Of a stretch of DNA of 21,648 nt, positions 15,511 through 20,540 are shown piece after piece (within the stretch, counting starts at the first letter, position 1; each line of letters opens with the position of its first letter). Where the stretch lies: positions 1 to 21,648 of the IMG/VR virus record IMGVR_UViG_3300009104_000137. One strand, 5' to 3'. Under the pieces are notes generated by a model, which was given only the letters and a program-made list of their open reading frames with translations, ran no database searches and had not been told where the DNA came from. The position numbers were made by a program, and so were the translations under genes. Source of the DNA: a virus.

Positions 15511-15932
15511 TATTTAAAAATGTCTTCTTTTGATTCTTCGAGCTCGGTTATTCTGTTTATTGCTTTCGCCACTTCTCTTATTGCTCCCGCCATATCATAA
15601 AGACCATCAACTGTGTTTTTATATCGCATATTAATACCGTATTTCTTACCTAATTGCTTAACGGCCTCAGTAAAGGTCACGTTTTCATATTTCACAATGA
15701 AACTGAAAACGTTCCCGCCTGATCCGCAACCAAAACAATGGAAAATCTGTTTATCTATCCCCACACTGAAAGATGGTGTTTCCTCAGAATGAAAAGGACA
15801 TAAGCCGAAATAATTCCGGCCTCTTCTTTTCAAGTCGACATGCTGGGATATAACATCATAGATATTGGCAGTATTGCGGATGAGTTCAATTGTTTCTTCA
15901 GCAATACGATCTGTTTTTTTATTTTTACTCAT
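15510..15932 (-). CDS. stand-alone CHC2 (DnaG-type) primase zinc-finger protein, 140 aa
   Basis: Cys45-P-F-H48 ... Cys66-F-G-Cys69 with L-C-P-F-H-S-E-E-T-P-S-F-S-V between is the CHC2 zinc ribbon of bacterial DnaG primase, which recognises template for primer synthesis. The following G-G-N-V-F-S-F-I-V-K-Y-E-N-V-T-F-T-E-A-V-K-Q-L is also standard. After about residue 105 the protein ends in helix; there is no TOPRIM catalytic domain. A partner primase or helicase may lie outside the window, or the protein may be a loader or inhibitor. I chose ATG 15932 because AAAGGAA is 6 nt upstream; an in-frame ATG at 15956 would add 8 basic residues. Confidence 0.8.
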   Translation of the reverse strand: MSKNKKTDRIAEETIELIRNTANIYDVISQHVDLKRRGRNYFGLCPFHSEETPSFSVGIDKQIFHCFGCGSGGNVFSFIVKYENVTFTEAVKQLGKKYGINMRYKNTVDGLYDMAGAIREVAKAINRITELEESKEDIFK

Positions 15933-16152
15933 TATTATTCCTTTCTTTTTTCGCATCTTCTATACGACCTTCAAAATGTGCCATGAATTGTTCAACATCA
16001 TCTTTCATAATCAGGTACTCTTCAAAAAACCTCTGCATAGTAGTAATGTTTTTATCTAGGTACATCATTCCATTCCAGAGATTCTCAACATCACCTGAAA
16101 GTTGTTTTACGGTTGGACGTTTCTTTTTTCTTGTTGCTGTAGGATTTTTCAT
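15925..16152 (-). CDS. small coiled-coil protein, 75 aa
   Basis: A basic N terminus (TATRKKKRPTVKQL) is followed by a helical, charged region (DVENLWNGMMYLDKNITTMQRFFEEYLIMKDDVEQFMAHFEGRIEDAKKE) with heptad-like hydrophobics. There is no membrane segment or Cys pair. It lies between the CHC2 protein and a second helical protein, overlapping both slightly. I do not recognise it. A scaffold or adaptor in the replication module is a guess. Confidence 0.5.
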   Translation of the reverse strand: MKNPTATRKKKRPTVKQLSGDVENLWNGMMYLDKNITTMQRFFEEYLIMKDDVEQFMAHFEGRIEDAKKERNNNE

Positions 16153-16352
16153 TGCTGTCTCTCTTTTTCTTTTTCAAGCGTTTCTTTGATGTGCAGTAAT
16201 TCCTTTATCAAGTTTGTATAAGGCCGCTTCCATTTCGATTTCACTCTTGGTATGTTGAGTTTCTCAGTATTATATAAGGCGGTTAGTATTAAATCTATTT
16301 CAGATTCACTGAATTTTATTAATGCATGACCCACCATATCCTGTTTGTCCAT
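16149..16352 (-). CDS. small helical protein, 67 aa
   Basis: The ATG follows GGCGGGA on the - strand, a reasonable SD 8 nt away. The protein is mostly helix: a hydrophobic first half (HALIKFSESEIDLILTALYNTEKL) and a charged coiled-coil end (LIKELLHIKETLEKEKERQQ). Its TGA overlaps the ATG of the next gene. Unrecognised; part of the tightly packed series of small helical proteins here. Confidence 0.5.
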   Translation of the reverse strand: MDKQDMVGHALIKFSESEIDLILTALYNTEKLNIPRVKSKWKRPYTNLIKELLHIKETLEKEKERQQ

Positions 16353-16354
16353 TA

Positions 16355-16525
16355 CTATTCCCGCCTCTCTAAAATCTTTATAATATCAAACACCTCATTT
16401 ATCCTGTCATTTGTCAACAGGTACCTGTCTTTAGCTACCGCCTCATGACCTGTTAATTTACCATCAAGATCAACAATCCTCTTTTCCAGTAACTTCAATC
16501 GTTCTTCTGTTTCTTTATTGGTCAT
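16355..16525 (-). CDS. 56-aa coiled-coil protein
   Basis: The ATG at 16525 overlaps the TGA of the OB-fold-like gene (TGATG); the frame ends at TAG 16357-16355, 2 nt before the next ATG. The sequence begins MTNKETEERLKLLEKRIVDL and ends ILERRE; almost every residue fits a helix with a/d hydrophobics, so a coiled coil is likely. Exact filling of the gap supports it as real. Function unknown. Confidence 0.55.
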   Translation of the reverse strand: MTNKETEERLKLLEKRIVDLDGKLTGHEAVAKDRYLLTNDRINEVFDIIKILERRE

Positions 16526-16983
16526 CAGAATGGTACCTCATTTATCAACGATACAGCACGTGCTACTGGATAGCTTATACGGTCACTGGTTTCATTTATG
16601 AATGACTTATCCCAGACCGTTATACGTACACGTTTATGGGAAACATCACTCTTAGTAATGTAGGGTAAGTTTACCTTGCCATCCTTTTTACTGTATGTAC
16701 CAAGTAACTGCATGAACTTGGCGAAACCCCAGTTCTTATTTGATTCATATTCATAGCCGTTCACCTGTTTATACCTGAAGATACCATTATCTATCACTTC
16801 CATGTTCTTATGCTCACCATCTGTAACTCGATAGACAGGTTTAAATATATCTGCTATGAATAATCCACACTTTATGTCGGTAACTGTGCTCATGTCTATA
16901 ATAATCGCGTCATAGTTACCGGCTGGAAGTTTACCCCTGTCAGAATCACCAGAGAGGTCGTAATAAGCCGGTGAGTCTGTCAA
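16525..16983 (-). CDS. DUF669-like / OB-fold ssDNA-binding candidate, 152 aa
   Basis: TTG start directly after the previous stop, with AAGGA 7 nt upstream. The pattern L-P-A-G-N-Y-D-A-I-I-I at 19-29, an extended beta region (IADIFKPVYRVTDGEHKNMEVIDN), an aromatic W-G-F-A-K-F-M-Q-L-L-G-T and a late R-V-R-I-T-V-W strand match how DUF669-type phage proteins look, several of which bind single-stranded DNA. The expected acidic tail of typical SSBs is missing; the end is E-V-P-F. It is embedded among nuclease and primase-like genes, which supports a recombination/replication role. Family call moderately uncertain. Confidence 0.45.
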   Translation of the reverse strand: MTDSPAYYDLSGDSDRGKLPAGNYDAIIIDMSTVTDIKCGLFIADIFKPVYRVTDGEHKNMEVIDNGIFRYKQVNGYEYESNKNWGFAKFMQLLGTYSKKDGKVNLPYITKSDVSHKRVRITVWDKSFINETSDRISYPVARAVSLINEVPF

Positions 16984-17238
16984 TCAATAATCCTTACCAA
17001 AAAGATTCTTGAAGATATTTTTACCATCATCATCTTTCTTGTGTTCTTTAGACAGTATTCTCTTCTTCCATTTTTTCAGGCGCAGTATTTCACCGGATAA
17101 ATAGACACACATATCCAGAGCTTCTTCAACCGCTTCTTGAAGGAAGTCCCGATCGTCAGAATCAGGTATCTCATCAGGGTATTTTTCCTTACCCTTTTCA
17201 ATCCGCTCAGCGACAAGTTTTATAATCTCGTCATTCAC
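16984..17238 (-). CDS. MazG-like helical nucleotide-hydrolase candidate, 84 aa
   Basis: The first 50 residues carry R-I-E-K-G-K-E-K-Y-P then a disordered acidic loop and F-L-Q-E35-A-V-E38-E39-A-L-D42-M-C-V-Y-L, close to the ExxE...D metal-binding half of all-alpha NTP pyrophosphohydrolases (MazG/dUTPase-like). The second ExxD helix of full MazG is not evident and the end is basic (RLKKWKKRILSKEHKKDDDG). Phages often carry such short MazG-like proteins, thought to adjust nucleotide or ppGpp pools. A pure helical adaptor is the alternative. Confidence 0.5.
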   Translation of the reverse strand: MNDEIIKLVAERIEKGKEKYPDEIPDSDDRDFLQEAVEEALDMCVYLSGEILRLKKWKKRILSKEHKKDDDGKNIFKNLFGKDY

Positions 17239-17711
17239 TATTTACGTCCCCTTTTAAAGAAGCTATCAAGTAAAGTATCAACCTTATCTTTCTTCTCTTC
17301 TTTTTCTATCCGCTTTACTTCAGGTTTCTTTGCTACCTTTGGCTTGGCTGGGCTTTTAGGTATAGTGACCTCTGTTTCGCGAGGAGCTTGTTCCTTTTTA
17401 ACCACCTTCTTCTTGACTTTCTTCTTCGGTGCCGGCTTTTTCTTAACCGCCTTCTTAGGTTTCTTCTTAACTACTACAACTTCTTCTTCCTCTTCTTCCT
17501 CTTCCTCAATCTCTTCCTCTTCTTCTACTTCTTCCTCTTCAATCTCTTCATCTTCATACTCTACTTCTTCTTCTACTGGTTCAGGTTCAGGAATATCAAT
17601 ACCGCCATTGGTAATAACGGCGATAGCCAATATCTTTACCTTTTCTTCCAGTTCACTGACGCGCCATGTTAGCGCATCTATTTTTTTATCATGTTCTAAT
17701 GCTATTCCCAT
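17238..17711 (-). CDS. block-charged (Glu-rich then Lys-rich) low-complexity protein, 157 aa
   Basis: GGAG precedes the ATG by 5 nt. Residues 1-38 form a short coiled coil and hydrophobic segment (HDKKIDALTWRVSELEEKVKILAIAV). Residues 40-78 are nearly all Glu/Val/Pro. Residues 81-107 are nearly all Lys/Pro/Val/Ala. The last 50 residues are mixed charged and end SFFKRGRK. Such a diblock polyampholyte is expected to be disordered and could self-associate or bind nucleic acid through the basic block. The underlying DNA is a GAA/GAG and AAG repeat tract likely to vary in length by slippage. No family recognised; the basic block superficially resembles histone H1-like tails. Confidence 0.6.
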   Translation of the reverse strand: MGIALEHDKKIDALTWRVSELEEKVKILAIAVITNGGIDIPEPEPVEEEVEYEDEEIEEEEVEEEEEIEEEEEEEEEVVVVKKKPKKAVKKKPAPKKKVKKKVVKKEQAPRETEVTIPKSPAKPKVAKKPEVKRIEKEEKKDKVDTLLDSFFKRGRK

Positions 17712-17713
17712 TA

Positions 17714-18157
17714 TTACTCCTTATCGTATTCATCTTTTATGTCATTGATCTTATCAATTGAAGCCTTCAGATTGCCTTGATTTATTTTACCGGCATCTAA
17801 CGCTTCGAGAACTGCTTTAAGGTCGTTATCCTTCAAGCCATTAGCTTCAAGGTGTATTATTGCCCTAGTATGTTCTTCGGCTGTGACACTTTCAATATCA
17901 CTCAATCGCCCTGTGATAATATCTTCACATTCTTTTCTACTCATTAAAGCTAGGGCTGATTCTTCTTTCATAACTTCCCTGAAGTCGGCACCATTCATAA
18001 CATACTCAACGTACATCTCTATGAATCCTACCTCTGTTGGCTTTAGATGAGCCTTATCATTATTCCTTAGCTTGTGCTTATACAGTTCAAGCGCAAAGAA
18101 ATGCCTGACTTTTCCTCTATTTATATTATCCCAGTCAGGTTGTTGTTCTTCCTTCAT
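17714..18157 (-). CDS. hypothetical helical protein, 147 aa
   Basis: The start overlaps the stop of the Cas4/RecB-like gene (ATGA). It opens with W-D-N-I-N-R-G-K-V-R-H-F-F-A-L-E-L-Y-K, then a helical domain (TEVGFIEMYVEYVMNGADFREVM) and an acidic helical C terminus. No Cys pairs or membrane segment. The N-terminal R-G-K-V-R-H motif hints at nucleic-acid contact. Position between the RecB-like nuclease and the block-charged protein suggests a DNA-metabolism role. I do not recognise it. Confidence 0.55.
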   Translation of the reverse strand: MKEEQQPDWDNINRGKVRHFFALELYKHKLRNNDKAHLKPTEVGFIEMYVEYVMNGADFREVMKEESALALMSRKECEDIITGRLSDIESVTAEEHTRAIIHLEANGLKDNDLKAVLEALDAGKINQGNLKASIDKINDIKDEYDKE

Positions 18158-18894
18158 ATTCCTATGTCCTTTTTTATTTTCTTTCTACCACTTATTCCAC
18201 CACCGCATTCCTTGAAGTAGGAACAGTATTTTACATTGCATTCCCACTCCTCAACCGGTGATGTTCCAAACTCAATTGGCGGTATACCATCGTTAATAAA
18301 TTCGGCAAGCATATTCCAATATGCTTCAGCACTATCTATATATTCCAGTGGTACTTCCACCTCTTTCATTCTAGAATTATTTTTATTGTAAAATAGTAAC
18401 GCTAGACCATCAACATCCTTACCCTGTTCCCTAAAGTACAGTCCATAAGTCCCTAACTGATAGCAGTAATTATCTTTAGGTTTGCCGCTACCATATTTAC
18501 CAAACATACTTTTCCACGACCAGTCATTACAGGTCTTTATATCGTACAGGATGTTATCATCAATCATCATAAGGTCTATAAAACTACGGACATTAAGTCG
18601 CGGTACTTCTATTTCTTTTTCCACATAGATTGCACTGCCATTCTTGCGAGCGTACTCCTGACAGGCGAATTGAATATCCTCATGTACAAGGTCACCAATA
18701 CGGAATAAACGCATGGTATTGCTATCCTTCTCACTGCCTTCTATTTTTTCTACGCTCTGGAAATAATGTTTACGCATACACAGTCCAGCACCGGATGCAT
18801 GGTACCAGTCTTCTTTACCCATGTAACGCTTATGGAAGTGTTTATCTCGTAAACCAAGTATATAATTATCGTACAGGTCTACTACATCAATCAT
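18154..18894 (-). CDS. Cas4/RecB-like PD-(D/E)XK exonuclease with likely Fe-S cluster, 246 aa
   Basis: Motifs appear in family order: S-G-A-G-L-C39-M-R-K; R-I-G-D-L-V-H71-E; F-I-D107-L-M-M; Y-D118-I-K120-T (the D-x-K core); and Y-Q146-L-G-T-Y150 (QxxxY). Near the C terminus C219, C224 and C230 join C39 to give the four-Cys set that holds a 4Fe-4S cluster in Cas4 and AddB-type nucleases. It should resect DNA ends in phage recombination/replication. Length is normal for the family. There are no CRISPR repeats or cas1/cas2 here, so this is a phage nuclease rather than an adaptation gene. SD-like GGAGAG lies upstream, after a 10-bp hairpin. Confidence 0.8.
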   Translation of the reverse strand: MIDVVDLYDNYILGLRDKHFHKRYMGKEDWYHASGAGLCMRKHYFQSVEKIEGSEKDSNTMRLFRIGDLVHEDIQFACQEYARKNGSAIYVEKEIEVPRLNVRSFIDLMMIDDNILYDIKTCNDWSWKSMFGKYGSGKPKDNYCYQLGTYGLYFREQGKDVDGLALLFYNKNNSRMKEVEVPLEYIDSAEAYWNMLAEFINDGIPPIEFGTSPVEEWECNVKYCSYFKECGGGISGRKKIKKDIGI

Positions 18895-18927
18895 TTTATA
18901 TCGTCTCTCCGTTTTATCAATTAAATG

Positions 18928-18967
18928 AAATGCGGGGCTGGGAAACCAAAAAACCGACCCCGCATTT
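18928..18967 (-). repeat. 10-bp hairpin, arms AAATGCGGGG / CCCCGCATTT
   Basis: Perfect 10-bp inverted repeat with a 20-nt loop in the 148-nt gap before the RecB-like gene. On the - strand the loop carries a six-T run inside the structure rather than after it, unlike an intrinsic terminator. Its core arms (ATGCGGGG/CCCCGCAT) recur exactly at 19657-19730. A short frame MRGRFFGFPAPHFI starts at the ATG of the 5' arm. In the 5' leader of the nuclease gene it may be a regulatory or processing element. Confidence 0.6.
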
Positions 18968-19017
18968 TATCCCAACTAGAAAGGAAATAACAGTATGGGA
19001 TGCAATTCATAGCAATT

Positions 19018-19046
19018 AATTTAATGTTATTTGTTTTTACTTTCAA
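19018..19046 (-). promoter_or_regulatory. possible sigma70-like promoter for the RecB-like gene
   Basis: On the - strand TTGAAA (19046-19041) is followed after 17 nt by TAAATT (19023-19018), five and four matches to the -35 and -10 consensus. It overlaps the stop of the 72-aa gene and would give a leader of about 115 nt containing the hairpin. In AT-rich DNA such matches occur by chance. Confidence 0.25.
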
Positions 19047-19261
19047 TTGGAAACGAGCTTTTTCTGCTCTTTCCTCCAATCTATTAGTTTCTCCATCTCT
19101 TCATCTCGCAGTCCCTCAACAATATTGACTGCCTTCATCAAACCGATCATGACCATTGTATTTTCTGCATAAGGATGGTTTTTCATTTTCCTATTGCGGT
19201 CACGTATCTTTTGAATCTCTTTTCTAATATTCTTTAATACCACTTCTGCTTTTAAGTCCAT
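19043..19261 (-). CDS. small helical protein, 72 aa
   Basis: The ATG at 19261 overlaps the end of the Cys-pair gene by 38 nt. The protein is highly charged and helical (KAEVVLKNIRKEIQKIRDRNRKM...AVNIVEGLRDEEMEKLIDWRKEQKK), suited to a coiled coil. Its TGA precedes the gap holding the promoter-like sequence and hairpin. Similar short helical proteins recur in this module. Function unknown. Confidence 0.5.
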   Translation of the reverse strand: MDLKAEVVLKNIRKEIQKIRDRNRKMKNHPYAENTMVMIGLMKAVNIVEGLRDEEMEKLIDWRKEQKKLVSN

Positions 19262-19439
19262 GTTCTCTCTCTATGTAAAGATCGCCACCGTCAAAAAGTT
19301 GTTCACACCTCGGACATTTCATGAACCATTCCATTTTAACGGTGGACGACATTATATCTTTATATGCCTCTCCATATGATTTTAGTAGGACTGGATCGTC
19401 CTTATCAGTTGTACAGGTAGGGCAGTAGTCAATGTACAT
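19224..19439 (-). CDS. small zinc-ribbon-like protein, 71 aa
   Basis: I place the start at 19439 (MYIDYCPTC), 1 nt after the stop of the upstream gene and with GGAA about 6 nt before it. A longer open frame to 19565 would overlap that gene by about 125 nt. Two Cys pairs, C-P-T-C near residues 6-9 and C-P-R-C near 44-47, make a four-Cys zinc ribbon; the end is charged. It could bind nucleic acid or protein. It is one of a cluster of small Cys-pair proteins in this part of the genome. Confidence 0.55.
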   Translation of the reverse strand: MYIDYCPTCTTDKDDPVLLKSYGEAYKDIMSSTVKMEWFMKCPRCEQLFDGGDLYIEREHGLKSRSGIKEY

Positions 19440-19440
19440 A

Positions 19441-19644
19441 TCAAGTTCCACTATCCCGTTTTTGCCGTGTAACATAATTCTTCGCCAAGAGCATACGGTG
19501 CACAGCACGTGCAATCTCTCTCCTCGCTGATGGTGCTGAAATATTAGCACTTTCATAGTCGGCAAGAACTAAGATAATATCAACTTCTACTGCCGGTATG
19601 CTTCCTGTTTTATCCTCATAATATACATCCATAGTCATACTCAT
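19441..19644 (-). CDS. hypothetical protein, 67 aa
   Basis: The ATG at 19644 overlaps the TGA of the micro-ORF upstream (ATGA); in-frame Mets at residues 3 and 5 are alternatives, the former 8 nt from GAGG. The protein begins MSMTMDVYYEDKTG and continues with a hydrophobic segment (VEVDIILVLADY), then a helix (SARREIARAVHRMLLAKNYV) and a basic tail. Unrecognised. The stop is followed after 1 nt by the zinc-ribbon gene. Confidence 0.45.
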   Translation of the reverse strand: MSMTMDVYYEDKTGSIPAVEVDIILVLADYESANISAPSARREIARAVHRMLLAKNYVTRQKRDSGT

Positions 19645-19730
19645 TTCCTCAGTTTTATGCGGGGATATCTCGTGTGGAGCAAAGGAGGTTCACTCTTTTT
19701 AGGTTGTGAGCTAGGAGAGTACCCCCGCAT
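19641..19730 (-). CDS. 29-aa basic micro-ORF spanning a junction hairpin
   Basis: The ATG overlaps the previous stop (TAATG), GGAGG lies 7 nt upstream, and the TGA overlaps the next ATG (ATGA). The peptide starts MRGYSPSSQPKKSEPPLL and ends RYPRIKLRK: Pro/Lys/Arg/Ser-rich, likely disordered. The start codon lies in one arm of the ATGCGGGG/CCCCGCAT repeat. SD plus two overlaps favour translation; it may act as a leader peptide that couples translation through the hairpin. Confidence 0.4.
   Translation of the reverse strand: MRGYSPSSQPKKSEPPLLHTRYPRIKLRK
19657..19730 (-). repeat. 8-bp inverted repeat ATGCGGGG / CCCCGCAT with a 58-nt loop
   Basis: The arms equal the core of the hairpin at 18928-18967. 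On the - strand the loop has inner pairs (ACTCT/AGAGT) and contains ACCTCCTTT (19689-19681), the complement of a full SD and identical to the anti-SD tail typical of 16S rRNA. The upstream GGAGG of the micro-ORF could pair with it. It looks like a translational control element. Confidence 0.5.
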
Positions 19731-19894
19731 TATATTTCCTCCGGTACTATTTCGTACCCTTCACAATTAGTGTAATTTTCACAAAGTAATCCATATTCAG
19801 AAACATCACCCTTGCCATACTCTTGCCATATCAATGACTCTCCGCACTTCGGGCAATCCTTTTCTGATATATCTCCACCAATTATGTAATTCAT
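19730..19894 (-). CDS. 54-aa zinc-ribbon-like protein
   Basis: The ATG at 19894 overlaps the preceding TGA (ATGA) and has AGGAAA 5 nt upstream. The sequence contains D-C-P-K-C-G-E-S-L-I-W near residues 13-23 and L-L-C-E-N-Y-T-N-C-E-G-Y near 36-47, a compact four-Cys zinc ribbon. It ends PEEI with an SD for the next micro-ORF in its last codons. A nucleic-acid or protein adaptor is likely; no specific family is claimed. Confidence 0.6.
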   Translation of the reverse strand: MNYIIGGDISEKDCPKCGESLIWQEYGKGDVSEYGLLCENYTNCEGYEIVPEEI

Positions 19895-20031
19895 ATCTTT
19901 TCCTGTATCCTAAACTTTTTACCAAAGGTAGCCGTTGTTACCCAAACCTCATCATGATAATAGCACAGGTACATGCCAATAGGGTAAACAACAACAAAAC
20001 TGGCAAACAGTATGAGTAGTAAAATAATCAT
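19891..20031 (-). CDS. 46-aa single-pass membrane protein
   Basis: The start is ATG 20031, overlapping the TGA of the long upstream frame (ATGA), with GGGG about 6 nt upstream. Residues 2-24 are hydrophobic (IILLLILFASFVVVYPIGMYLCY) and the rest is a short soluble tail ending in basic residues. It should be an inner-membrane peptide. Its SD and start sit in the 3' arm of a 9-bp stem, so expression probably depends on translation of, or refolding within, the upstream structured region. Confidence 0.55.
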   Translation of the reverse strand: MIILLLILFASFVVVYPIGMYLCYYHDEVWVTTATFGKKFRIQEKI

Positions 20032-20540
20032 ATGAGCCCCGTGTTTTTCCTCAGGGTAGAGGTCGACATCTCGCCCAGTTCTCGGTTCTCTCCGAGGAGA
20101 GGCTCATATAAATTGGGGCTCGCAGTCAGGGCGGTATTACACCGCAGTCTGACTAATTGCTCTGCCCACACACCATGTTTACAGAACAATAGAGCCCCTT
20201 TATTATTGTGTCGAGAGGGGGATTCGAACCCGCCGATTTGCCTACTACCATCAATTTGATGGCTACTTGCCCTTATTGACTGCGCTGAGTGTCCACTGCC
20301 ATTTTTTAGGGTACTCATTACAGTATGCACCTGTCGAGATGGTGCAATACGCATTTCCATAGGTTTAGCAAGTCTCCCGACTATGTTGTTAAATTTTAGC
20401 GGGACACCATTAAATAGATTAAGCCCTGAACAAAATCTAAAATCCGACGTCCCACTATTGGCTCCCACCAAAGAGCCGATTTTAATTTGATTAATTCTTT
20501 CCATGTTAATACTACTACGCTCGAGCAAAATAGTTCCCAT
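20028..20540 (-). CDS. 170-codon ORF over a highly structured region (coding status uncertain)
   Basis: For coding: the ATG directly follows the stop of the upstream gene (TAAATG), the TGA overlaps the next ATG, no stop interrupts 170 codons, and purines dominate first codon positions in the 5' half. Against: no clear SD, no recognisable domain, odd Ser/Arg/Asn-rich composition, and the frame reads through tRNA-like sequence (the GGFESPSRH stretch is the translation of a T-arm). The region appears more GC-rich than its neighbours. It may be a real unknown protein, an RNA gene with a chance frame, or both. If real, an internal ATG (MERINQIKIG) is an alternative start. Confidence 0.3.
   Translation of the reverse strand: MGTILLERSSINMERINQIKIGSLVGANSGTSDFRFCSGLNLFNGVPLKFNNIVGRLAKPMEMRIAPSRQVHTVMSTLKNGSGHSAQSIRASSHQIDGSRQIGGFESPSRHNNKGALLFCKHGVWAEQLVRLRCNTALTASPNLYEPLLGENRELGEMSTSTLRKNTGLI
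20030..20109 (-). promoter_or_regulatory. 9-bp stem sequestering the start of the 46-aa membrane gene
   Basis: ATATGAGCC (20030-20038) pairs perfectly with GGCTCATAT (20101-20109). In the - strand RNA the 3' arm carries GGGG (SD) and the ATG. The 62-nt loop includes a CTCTC-CTCG-GAGAG hairpin and a CCTC/GAGG hairpin. GAGCCCC at 20034-20040 can instead pair with GGGGCTC at 20115-20121, giving a competing fold. Confidence 0.5.
20115..20198 (-). ncRNA. 84-nt stem-enclosed RNA-like element
   Basis: On the - strand GGGGCTC and GAGCCCC close an 84-nt unit by a perfect 7-bp stem followed by A, a tRNA-like length and acceptor. Inside is GTCAG-ACT-GCGGT-GTAAT-ACCGC-C-CTGAC, an almost unbroken two-part hairpin, and a GGGCAGAGC stretch recalling a D-arm 3' half. 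There is no T-loop, so it is not a canonical tRNA. The strong nested pairing supports a folded RNA. Confidence 0.35.
20209..20300 (-). pseudogene. tRNA 3'-half-like segment (class II, Leu/Ser-like), degenerate
   Basis: The - strand reads GGTAGTAGGCAAATCGGC followed by GGGTTCGAATCCCCC and then TCTCGACA: T-loop TTCGAAT with conserved G53/C61, a 7-nt acceptor 3' side and discriminator A. The part before the T-arm resembles the anticodon-stem/variable-arm portion of leucine tRNAs. One T-stem pair is C-C. The nearest 5' acceptor (GTGGACA near 20300) pairs at only 5 of 7 positions; GTCGGGA at 20381-20375 pairs at all 7 but makes a 173-nt unit. No U33 anticodon loop fits well. A tRNA relic, an attachment-site copy of a host tRNA end, or part of a larger RNA are possible. 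Confidence 0.4.

Noticed and set aside
17137-17748. 203-codon Ser/Phe-rich + strand frame
   Set aside because: It is the complement of the Glu/Lys block protein; poly-Ser and poly-Phe result from reading the repeats on the wrong strand.
18154-18894. CRISPR-Cas association of the Cas4-like nuclease
   Set aside because: No repeats, cas1 or cas2 nearby; phage RecB-like exonucleases with the same motifs are common.
19224-19565. 113-aa version of the zinc-ribbon gene with an extra N-terminal Cys pair
   Set aside because: It would overlap the preceding gene by about 125 nt; the start at 19439 fits the operon spacing.
20032-20259. 75-codon + strand frame opposite the structured region
   Set aside because: Its GDSNPP-type stretch is the usual translation of an antisense tRNA T-arm; it lies alone on the + strand in a - strand operon.
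20209-20381. tmRNA
   Set aside because: No GATTCGAC-type 5' D-loop after the candidate acceptor and no tag frame ending in ALAA-like codons could be placed.
20028-20540. Group I self-splicing intron
   Set aside because: An ATAGTC stretch resembles part of the S element, but no matching R/P/Q elements or interrupted exon were found.
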